This document shows, piece by piece, positions 1 to 6,079 of a stretch of DNA of 6,756 nt. Source of the stretch: Planctomycetaceae bacterium. Lineage in GTDB: Bacteria; Planctomycetota; Planctomycetia; Pirellulales; Lacipirellulaceae. A model generated the notes under the pieces. That model searched no databases. It was not told where the DNA came from and was given only the letters and a program-made list of their open reading frames with translations. The stretch covers positions 5,392 through 12,147 of the forward strand of contig PATG01000012.1 of assembly GCA_002713555.1 (NCBI GenBank). Reading direction: 5' to 3'. Position 1 is the stretch's first letter. Each line of letters starts with the position of its first letter. Both the position numbers and the translations under genes were made by a program.

Positions 1-1274
1 GCACCTAACTTGAATGCAACCAACACAACAAGGTGGAAAATGAGCGCAGTAGCAATCAATTCGCTTCCTGAACCTGGGCCCAACGCCCCAATTGCGGCGA
101 TACCAGCCAACATGTATCCGGCATGTGCAACACTTGAGTAAGCCAGCATACGCTTTGGATTGTGGCTTCCAAGAGCCGCAATGTTACCCCATGTCATGGT
201 GATTGCTGCGACAGCACCAATGAGAATCGTCCATTCGCTGCCATCATCGACTAGCGTGACTCCGATTAGAACACGCATCAGTGCGACGAAACCCATCCCC
301 TTACTTGCCGTGGACAAAACACCAGCAACTGGGCCGCTTGCACCAGCATATGCATCTGGAGCAGCAAAGTGGAATGGTACAGCGCTAACCTTGAATCCAA
401 ATGCAACCAACATCATTGCCAAACCGATGATGGCCATTCCATTCGGACCCGCAGCCCAAGCACTTGATAGACTGGCGATTGAAAGATCTCCATTCCAGAT
501 GTAAAGCATCGATAGACCGTACAAACCTACGGCACTCGCAACGCTTCCAACGATGAAATATTTGACGCCTGCCTCAGGACCAATTTCAGTTTCTTTGTTG
601 AACGAAATCAGGACATATGAAGCCATGCTAGCCAACTCTAGGCCGACGAAGAGCATGAACAGATTGGTGGATAGGGCAACGGTTGACATTCCCAATGCAA
701 CCATCAGGATGAGCAAGGAGAAGTCGACCTGACGACGGTTATTGAGCAGACGATGGAGTCTGCGAGATTCGACACCCTCGTCGCGCTGTTTCTTGGTTGG
801 AATTCTGTTTACTGGTGTTGCTGGAAGACGGTCCCAGTTGGCCAAGACTGCGAGAAGAAGTGCAGCAGTGAACATCATCTCCATCAATCTGCTAAATGCG
901 TCCACCTTGAGGATAGTGGCATCTTTGCCACACCAGTTATCTCCAACCTCAACCTTGCCCTCTGCAACAGCAATACAGGTCTCTGCGATGCCCACTCCTG
1001 AGTCAATCATTTGGCTGAGGAGGGCAGTGATGAATGAGGCAAACAAGGTGAATGCAGCAATGGCCTTCGGCAACCGTGGATCGCCTGTTAGAGAAAATCG
1101 CTTACCGCCGATCAAGTATGGTATCCGCCAAGACTTCCCTGGAATTGGCAGCCTGAATGTTGCGTTTCCGAGGTTTGGTACGACGAGCATGGCGATGATT
1201 CCGAGAATCAATATCCACTCTGGCATCAAACGACTGGCCATATCTGGACCTGCAAACAGGTTTCCTAGATTCAT
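1..1274 (-). CDS. nuoN: NADH-quinone oxidoreductase subunit N (NuoN), 3'-truncated by window edge
   Basis: Antiporter-like proton-pumping subunit of the complex I membrane arm. The frame is open from ATG at 1274 to the left edge (424 full codons), so the C-terminal helices are missing here. Family marks seen: Glu213 in VGLELASMASY (TM5 glutamate, like E. coli Glu133), Lys295 in GFKVSAVPFHF (TM7, like Lys217), Lys325 in STASKGMGF (TM8, like Lys247), and the NPKRMLAYSSVAHAGY block at 372-387. The first pumping glutamate lies about 80 residues later than in E. coli NuoN. The extra length sits in three loops: about 36-70, about 91-125 (with Cys100 and Cys115), and a basic loop about 147-183. The tryptophan usual after VPFH is an alanine. 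The ATG overlaps the nuoM stop (ATGA) and has a perfect GGAGGTGA four bases upstream, so the start is secure. Assignment to N rather than L or M rests on motif wording and last position in the operon. Confidence 0.95.
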   Translation of the reverse strand, partial: MNLGNLFAGPDMASRLMPEWILILGIIAMLVVPNLGNATFRLPIPGKSWRIPYLIGGKRFSLTGDPRLPKAIAAFTLFASFITALLSQMIDSGVGIAETCIAVAEGKVEVGDNWCGKDATILKVDAFSRLMEMMFTAALLLAVLANWDRLPATPVNRIPTKKQRDEGVESRRLHRLLNNRRQVDFSLLILMVALGMSTVALSTNLFMLFVGLELASMASYVLISFNKETEIGPEAGVKYFIVGSVASAVGLYGLSMLYIWNGDLSIASLSSAWAAGPNGMAIIGLAMMLVAFGFKVSAVPFHFAAPDAYAGASGPVAGVLSTASKGMGFVALMRVLIGVTLVDDGSEWTILIGAVAAITMTWGNIAALGSHNPKRMLAYSSVAHAGYMLAGIAAIGALGPGSGSELIATALIFHLVVLVAFKLG

Positions 1275-2893
1275 GGATTCACCTCCATGGTCACCAAGAG
1301 AGTCGCCCAATCTGACATCATTTCGAACATTCCGAAGAAGTCAGGATAAATTCCGAAAATCACAGCCAGCACACCGAGTATCAGCATGCCTGTGTTCTCA
1401 TGCCATGTAACATCACGGGGAGATTCTCCATGCAGTGTCGATGGTAGTTTGGCAATGGGGTGGTCATGGTCATCTCGACCACCTTCGAAAATCGTTCGTT
1501 GCATGCTCCAGAGGTAATACGCAGCTGTGACGATAAGGGTGATGGCAGGGAGCAAGACCCACCAACCGAAGGCCATGTAGAAGGCGATAAGAATAGCGAC
1601 CTCAGCTACGAAGCCTGCCATGAGTGGTAGACCAAGGCTGCCCATCCAACCAACCATCATGTGGCCACTCATCCAGGGACTATGCTTTGCCAAGCCTCGC
1701 ATGGAATCAATTTCTAGAGTGTGATAATGGTGTTTGAATGATCCACAAACCGCGAACAGTAGTGGGCTAATGATTCCGTGTGCGAACATCATGAATATCG
1801 CACCGGCGATTCCAAGTGGCTCAAGAGTAGCAATACCAAGGAAAATCAATCCCATGTGACTGACTGATGAATATGCGACCATGCGCTTGAGGTTCAACTG
1901 GCCCAAACAAACAACGGCGCCGTACACCAAACTAATCATTCCCAAGACAAGGAGTAAGGTTTGGAATTCAATCAGTTGATCTGGGAAAAGGGTCACTCCG
2001 AGACGTAGGAATCCATAGGCACCCATTTTGAGCATCACACCTGCCAGCAGCATCGAGCCGGCTGTAGGCGCCTGAACGTGGGCGTCAGGTAGCCAAGTGT
2101 GGACTGGGACGCTTGGCAACTTTGTTGCGAAGCCAATCAACATCAACAGGAAAACAAGACTCCGAAGGCCTTCAGATGCAATGAAATTGGTTTGAGTAGA
2201 CATGAGGACGAAGTCAAACGACTTCCCAGTAATGTTCCCTACCCAATTGGCATCGTTGTTGAAGTACATCACAAGAATACCTGCGAGCATGAAGACACTT
2301 GCTGCAAAGGTGTAGATGAAAAACTTCTGCGCAGCATATCGGCGGTCTTCACCACCCCACATCAGAATCAAGAAGAACATCGGTATCAGTGTCAATTCCC
2401 AGAAGACATAGAAGACGAATAAATCGAGGCTCACGAACACACCGATCAATGCACCCTCCATCATTAGAATCAGGCTGTGGAAGTAAGCGCCCTTCTTGGC
2501 ATCCCACTCAACAATCATGGTGATTGGAATCAACAAGGTTGTGAGCCAGACCATCGGGAATGAAAGAGCGTCAATACCCACGTGCCAAGATACACCGATG
2601 CTACCAATGAGGGTGCAACTACCTGTTCCGATTTCTCCTGCTAAGCAATTTTGATAGAGATATTCACCCCAACCTAGGTCAAATGATTTCTCTAAACCAA
2701 TCATTGTTGCAAGGACAAACATCAGCAAGGCGAGGGTGAAATTGACGGCTCGGATGGGTTTCTCCAGCGTGACACGCATTTCTGCATTAGCCAACCAATG
2801 AGCCAACATGAGTAACAGTGCGCCCAAGATTGGGAGCAGAGTCATGACAGTCAACGGGTTGCCCAAAATGGTAATCAAATCTGCAATTTGCAC
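1271..2893 (-). CDS. nuoM: NADH-quinone oxidoreductase subunit M (NuoM)
   Basis: Middle antiporter-like proton-pumping subunit, 540 residues, close to the family's usual size (about 500) and polytopic throughout. Seen: Glu166 in VFWELTLIPMF (TM5, like E. coli Glu144), Lys258 in FATKLPSVPVHTWLPDAH (TM7, like Lys234), Lys289 in MLKMGAYGFLR (TM8, like Lys265), NLKRMVAYSSVSHMG at 334-348, and Glu431 in GFVAEVAILIAF, the TM12 position that is Glu rather than Lys in NuoM and so separates it from L and N. Cys83 and Cys93 lie in the TM2-TM3 loop, expected outside the cell. A charged loop near 471-500 contains DDHDH. The start is GTG at 2893, directly after the nuoL TGA, with a G-rich SD; the next ATG (codon 17) would cut the first membrane helix. 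The gene ends in a TGA that overlaps the nuoN ATG. Confidence 0.97.
   Translation of the reverse strand: MQIADLITILGNPLTVMTLLPILGALLLMLAHWLANAEMRVTLEKPIRAVNFTLALLMFVLATMIGLEKSFDLGWGEYLYQNCLAGEIGTGSCTLIGSIGVSWHVGIDALSFPMVWLTTLLIPITMIVEWDAKKGAYFHSLILMMEGALIGVFVSLDLFVFYVFWELTLIPMFFLILMWGGEDRRYAAQKFFIYTFAASVFMLAGILVMYFNNDANWVGNITGKSFDFVLMSTQTNFIASEGLRSLVFLLMLIGFATKLPSVPVHTWLPDAHVQAPTAGSMLLAGVMLKMGAYGFLRLGVTLFPDQLIEFQTLLLVLGMISLVYGAVVCLGQLNLKRMVAYSSVSHMGLIFLGIATLEPLGIAGAIFMMFAHGIISPLLFAVCGSFKHHYHTLEIDSMRGLAKHSPWMSGHMMVGWMGSLGLPLMAGFVAEVAILIAFYMAFGWWVLLPAITLIVTAAYYLWSMQRTIFEGGRDDHDHPIAKLPSTLHGESPRDVTWHENTGMLILGVLAVIFGIYPDFFGMFEMMSDWATLLVTMEVNP
1279..1286 (-). promoter_or_regulatory. Shine-Dalgarno site of nuoN
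   Basis: GGAGGTGA on the minus strand, four bases before the nuoN ATG and inside the last codons of nuoM. It is a full match to the consensus complement of the 16S rRNA 3' end, and it fixes the nuoN start. Confidence 0.85.
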
Positions 2894-5185
2894 TCAAACC
2901 ACCCCCCAAAGGATACCGACAAAAATCAGCATCCCAATGGCTGTCATCAACAGATAGTCGCTGGCTCGACCAGTTGTGTATTGGCGAATCCATGTGCTGA
3001 GCCATTGTGAACCACCCTCTATACCCTTGATGACTCCATCCACCCAATTCTTGTCAATCCATGCCGAAATCTTTGCGAGTGGTAGCAGGGTTTTCGAAAT
3101 CATCCATTCGTATGCATCATCGATGTACAAGCGATTGTGCAAAGCAGTTGCAAATCCACCCTCGGCAAGATCACCTACATCTGTATGTCCGACACTACCT
3201 GAGTATCGAATCAACCATGATGTGAGAGGGATGGCTCTTTCACCTTCGGAAAGATGGCCTCCATGCATTCGAGCTGCGATGAATGGGCCCAGTCCAGCGG
3301 AAAGTAGAATTGCAGTCCAACCAACAATCTTCAGTGTATTGTCTTCGGGCAGGAAGGCATGCTCAAGCTCGTAGAGAATCGCATCGATTGGATGCTTGAA
3401 TAAATCTGTCATAAAATGTGACCCTTTCGTACTTTCAGGATCAGATAGCCAATACACAAAGTGACCGCAAGCAAGCAGGAATCCACTGAAGGCTGTGACG
3501 ATTGACAACGTGATTAGGGGTGTCTTAATCCACTGCGTATCTTCATGCACATGCTCGACAACATCACTCTTCGGTTTTCCAGCGAAGGTCATGAACCACA
3601 TGCGTGACATGTAGAAGCCCGTCATGCCTGCAGTTGCCAAAACCAAAATGGCAGGGAAGAGAATCATTTCCCCGCCCTTGAGATAAACGTTCCAGGCTTG
3701 TCCAACGATGCCCTCTTTAGACCAAAATCCACCAATCAGTGGAATGCCAATGATGGACATCGAGCCTAGCATCATGGCAGTGCTGGTCACTGGCATCTTA
3801 CTGGCAAGGCCACCCATGTTTCGCATGTCTTGAGGATCGAAGTGATGATGGTCTCCTTCGTCACCATCGCCGTGTGCGTGCTCGTGTGCATGGTGCATCT
3901 CATGGATGACTGAGCCAGAGGACATGAACAGCATGGCTTTAGCCATGGCGTGGTTGAACAAGTGGAATAATGCGGCTCCAAATGCAAACAGAGCGTACTT
4001 CTCATATCCTTCATTCGCTAACCAACAGGCTGCACCCAATCCGGTGAAGATATACGCCAATTGGCTCATGGTCGAATAGGCCAAAACACGCTTGATGTCG
4101 TTGGCAACAAAGGCGATGAATGCAGCCATGAATGCGGTGATTCCACCAATCCAAGCAATCAACATCGCTACATCGGATAATGCGCCCTCGAAGCTGGCTT
4201 CACTAAAGATAGGGAACATTCGTGCGACAAGATACAGGCCGGCGTTGACCATGGTTGCAGCGTGAATTAACGCGGAGACGGGGGTTGGACCCTCCATCGC
4301 GTCGGGCAACCATACATGGAGGGGGAATTGGGCAGACTTTCCTACACACCCAATGAACATCATAATCAGTGGCCACTGAAGTTCTGAACCCTGGATGGTT
4401 CCACCTAGAGTTGGGTCACCGAAAATGACAGCGAACTCAAGACTGTGATACAAATCATACAGCATGAACAAGCCGACCATGAGGAATACGTCTCCTACGC
4501 GTGTGGTGAGGAAAGCCTTCTTCGCAGCGGCAGCAGCACTGGGCTTTTCCCAATAGAATCCAATCAGTAAGTAGGAACAGAGGCCCATGATTTCCCAGAA
4601 AATGAACAACCAGAGGAAACTGTCCGCGAGGACCATACCGAACATGCCCATGCTAAACAAGACAAACTCGGCAAAGAATCGGTGATTGCGGTCTTCATTC
4701 TGATGATCTGTGGTCATGTATCCAATGGCGAACCAGCAAATGAGAAAACAGAGGAATGCGGCTACGAATAGGACGGTGAGTGAGACGCTATCAATCCACA
4801 GTCCGAAGCTCAGGGTTGATGTTACCCAATCACCATTCGAACTCAAAACTTCAAAGTGAATCCAGTCAAGGATGGTCCCTTGTGCACCGAATTCGGCATG
4901 ATGTACCAAGAATTCAACAATCAACCAAACAGTCAACGAGAGTGTGATCATCAATCCAGCGAGCGCAACGATTCCGCCCTCCTTCAGTTGATTCTTCCAC
5001 CAATCTTCACCTTTGTTCATCTGACCAATAATCAGAATGGCGGGGAAGATTAACAAGGGTACGGCAACAATCAAGAAAGCGCTTTCAATCGCTTCGAAGC
5101 CCATGGCCATTCGAATTCCAGGGAAGGAAATCATGGCTAGAACCGGTAACAGTAGGTTCCATTCTGCTTTGCTGTGTTCTCCCAT
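2894..5185 (-). CDS. nuoL: NADH-quinone oxidoreductase subunit L (NuoL)
   Basis: Distal antiporter-like subunit carrying the long lateral helix that runs along the membrane arm. At 763 residues it is about 150 longer than E. coli NuoL (613). Seen: FWEIMGLCSYLLIGFYWEKP with Glu198 (TM5), TTRVGDVF with Asp232, GKSAQFPLHVWLPDAMEGP with Lys283 (TM7), ALIHAATMVNAG with His308 (TM8), ANDIKRVLAYSTMSQ at 361-375, HLFNHAMAKAMLF with Lys416, and GFWSKEGI with Lys490 (TM12). The C-terminal part from about 686 (LYIDDAYEW) fits the lateral helix and a final anchor at 743-761. Extra length comes from an added N-terminal hydrophobic stretch (about 11-28), a His-rich loop (428-448) and a long 545-680 region. 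The ATG at 5185 is preceded by GGAGGGA with a five-base spacer; later in-frame ATGs lack an SD. nuoK ends 11 bases upstream. Confidence 0.97.
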   Translation of the reverse strand: MGEHSKAEWNLLLPVLAMISFPGIRMAMGFEAIESAFLIVAVPLLIFPAILIIGQMNKGEDWWKNQLKEGGIVALAGLMITLSLTVWLIVEFLVHHAEFGAQGTILDWIHFEVLSSNGDWVTSTLSFGLWIDSVSLTVLFVAAFLCFLICWFAIGYMTTDHQNEDRNHRFFAEFVLFSMGMFGMVLADSFLWLFIFWEIMGLCSYLLIGFYWEKPSAAAAAKKAFLTTRVGDVFLMVGLFMLYDLYHSLEFAVIFGDPTLGGTIQGSELQWPLIMMFIGCVGKSAQFPLHVWLPDAMEGPTPVSALIHAATMVNAGLYLVARMFPIFSEASFEGALSDVAMLIAWIGGITAFMAAFIAFVANDIKRVLAYSTMSQLAYIFTGLGAACWLANEGYEKYALFAFGAALFHLFNHAMAKAMLFMSSGSVIHEMHHAHEHAHGDGDEGDHHHFDPQDMRNMGGLASKMPVTSTAMMLGSMSIIGIPLIGGFWSKEGIVGQAWNVYLKGGEMILFPAILVLATAGMTGFYMSRMWFMTFAGKPKSDVVEHVHEDTQWIKTPLITLSIVTAFSGFLLACGHFVYWLSDPESTKGSHFMTDLFKHPIDAILYELEHAFLPEDNTLKIVGWTAILLSAGLGPFIAARMHGGHLSEGERAIPLTSWLIRYSGSVGHTDVGDLAEGGFATALHNRLYIDDAYEWMISKTLLPLAKISAWIDKNWVDGVIKGIEGGSQWLSTWIRQYTTGRASDYLLMTAIGMLIFVGILWGVV
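2899..2907 (-). promoter_or_regulatory. Shine-Dalgarno-like site of nuoM
   Basis: GGGGGGTGG on the minus strand, formed by the last codons of nuoL and five bases before the GTG start of nuoM. It is weaker than the other sites in the operon (it lacks GGAGG), but it supports GTG at 2893 over the later ATG. Confidence 0.55.
3842..3904 (-). other. Histidine/acid-rich loop within NuoL
   Basis: Codons 428-448 of nuoL encode nine histidines and six acidic residues in 21 positions (runs such as HHAHEHAH and DHHH). They fall between the helix ending GSVIH and the conserved DMRNMGGL segment. In E. coli NuoL the same joint is a few residues long (HHEQ type). By homology of topology the loop should face the cytoplasm. 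Metal binding is possible from composition only. Confidence 0.75.
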
Positions 5186-5190
5186 ACATT

Positions 5191-5197
5191 TCCCTCC
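5191..5197 (-). promoter_or_regulatory. Shine-Dalgarno site of nuoL
   Basis: GGAGGGA on the minus strand, five bases before the nuoL ATG. Its first G is also the last base of the nuoK stop codon TAG. It lies in the largest gap between genes in the window and decides the longer nuoL start. Confidence 0.8.
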
Positions 5198-5499
5198 TAA
5201 TGCTTCAGCAGCGTAACCTCATCCATCGAAATCGTACCCCGCTTGCTGTATAGCGCCAAGAAAATCGCCAAACCGACTGCAACTTCCGCTGCTGCGATGG
5301 CGATTGCCACTGAAGTGAATACCCAACCGTCGATGTTGTTGTAATGCATCGCACCTGCAACAAAATTCAGATTGACCGCATTGAGCATGATTTCGATACA
5401 CATCAAGACGATGATTGCATTCTTGCGGGTGAAGACTCCAACCAATCCAATGCAAAATAGGAACGCGCCTAAGCCTGCAATCCATGTAGGTTCGATCAT
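5197..5499 (-). CDS. nuoK: NADH-quinone oxidoreductase subunit K (NuoK)
   Basis: Small three-helix subunit (MrpC-like) that contributes two buried glutamates to the charged axis of complex I. At 100 residues it matches the family's standard length. Hydrophobic segments lie at about 5-23, 28-49 and 60-84. Glu36 (in CIEIMLNAVNLNF) and Glu72 (in AAAEVAVGLAIF) fall at exactly the same residue numbers as the two functional glutamates of E. coli NuoK, and the NAVNLNF block is typical. The ATG overlaps the upstream gene's TGA by the ATGA pattern and has GGAGGTGA six bases upstream, so the start is secure. The gene ends in TAG, 11 bases before nuoL. Confidence 0.98.
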   Translation of the reverse strand: MIEPTWIAGLGAFLFCIGLVGVFTRKNAIIVLMCIEIMLNAVNLNFVAGAMHYNNIDGWVFTSVAIAIAAAEVAVGLAIFLALYSKRGTISMDEVTLLKH

Positions 5500-5768
5500 T
5501 CTTCTTCACCTCCATGAAGTTCCCACATCAGATTGATTTCACGTTCGTCACGGACCAGATATGCTGCACCCACCATCGCCATGGTCAATAGAGCACCAAG
5601 GATGACCAATGTGAAGGCCCAGTCATCGAGTACCGCAGTGGCAAATTCCAGAGTGGTTAATTCTCCTGATGAACCCGTACCCCAATTGGCAGGGTCCATG
5701 AGAACTGCAAGCAATAGACCAAGCATTCCAATGATGCCCAATCTAGCAGCTGTGCTGATGAGCCTCAT
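5496..5768 (-). CDS. nuoJ2: NuoJ C-terminal half (split subunit J, second part)
   Basis: 90 residues with two hydrophobic helices, about 9-25 and 51-72, followed by a charged tail (VRDEREINLMWELHGGEEE). By position and by the helix-then-charged-tail pattern (compare VAFHVGREE at the end of the last NuoJ helix in E. coli) it supplies the last two helices of subunit J, which in E. coli is one 184-residue protein. On its own the sequence is weakly diagnostic, so the call leans on context between the NuoJ N-terminal half and NuoK. The glutamate usually found near the start of the last NuoJ helix (VELAS type) is an isoleucine here (Ile56, LVILGALL). The ATG overlaps the previous TGA (ATGA) and has GGAGGAGGA six bases upstream. 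Confidence 0.85.
   Translation of the reverse strand: MRLISTAARLGIIGMLGLLLAVLMDPANWGTGSSGELTTLEFATAVLDDWAFTLVILGALLTMAMVGAAYLVRDEREINLMWELHGGEEE
5506..5513 (-). promoter_or_regulatory. Shine-Dalgarno site of nuoK
   Basis: GGAGGTGA on the minus strand, six bases before the nuoK ATG, embedded in the Gly-Gly-Glu codons at the end of the preceding nuoJ half gene. Confidence 0.85.
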
Positions 5769-6079
5769 TCGAAATCCTCCTCCATGATTTGTCGACGTGA
5801 AAGCATTACACCAAAGGCGAATACCAGCATGACGCTGCCGAGATACACTAGAATTTGAATCGCAGCCAACATCTCAGCATTGGCCATTAGGAATACACCT
5901 GCAACAGCAAAGAAACACATAATGAGAGCCAACATTGAGTGAGCAACACGCTTGGAATAAACTGTGCCCAAGGCACCAGCAATGGCGATTACAGAGAGTA
6001 TGCCAAAAGCAATCCCTTCGACGGAACCAAAAATATCTCCAATAGGATCCATGATGATGCCAGGTAGTTCCATCTTCAT
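5765..6079 (-). CDS. nuoJ1: NuoJ N-terminal half (split subunit J, first part)
   Basis: 104 residues from the upstream ATG, with three hydrophobic helices at about 21-41, 46-65 and 71-93. The third carries AAIQILVYLGSVMLVFAFGVML, the hallmark of NuoJ/ND6, including Tyr79, which matches E. coli Tyr59 in the helix with the pi-bulge used in coupling. It ends soon after this helix (SRRQIMEEDFE, TGA), where single-chain NuoJ would continue. Two ATGs compete: 6079, which overlaps the nuoI stop but sits one base from GGAGG, and 6073 (codon 3), which sits seven bases from it. The second is the more likely start, giving 102 residues. The neighbours nuoI, the NuoJ C-terminal half and nuoK confirm the role. 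Confidence 0.95.
   Translation of the reverse strand: MKMELPGIIMDPIGDIFGSVEGIAFGILSVIAIAGALGTVYSKRVAHSMLALIMCFFAVAGVFLMANAEMLAAIQILVYLGSVMLVFAFGVMLSRRQIMEEDFE
5775..5783 (-). promoter_or_regulatory. Shine-Dalgarno site of the NuoJ C-terminal half
   Basis: GGAGGAGGA on the minus strand, six bases before the ATG at 5768. A dedicated strong ribosome site argues that the second NuoJ half is translated as its own protein and is not the product of a recent frameshift. Confidence 0.8.

Noticed and set aside
160..504. 114-codon plus-strand frame near the left edge
   Set aside because: It is antisense to the conserved TM5-TM9 part of nuoN; low-complexity composition and no motif.
742..1410. 222-codon open frame on the plus strand
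   Set aside because: It lies wholly antisense to nuoN and nuoM, whose frames carry clear family motifs. Its translation is Ser/Arg/Pro-rich with no recognisable domain, as expected of a shadow frame.
2902..2907. Run of six G (minus strand) near the end of nuoL as a programmed frameshift site joining nuoL and nuoM
   Set aside because: Both genes are complete with their own stop and start, and the run serves as the SD-like site of nuoM. No need for a fusion is seen.
2787..3047. Minus-strand frame spanning the nuoL/nuoM junction
   Set aside because: Out-of-frame overlap of two well-supported genes; its sequence has no membrane pattern or family motif.
2976..3374. 132-codon plus-strand frame
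   Set aside because: It is antisense to the C-terminal part of nuoL, which includes the lateral helix; no SD or domain supports it.
5186..5196. Gap between nuoK and nuoL as a possible promoter or terminator
   Set aside because: It is only 11 bases and is filled by the nuoL SD; there is no room for either element.
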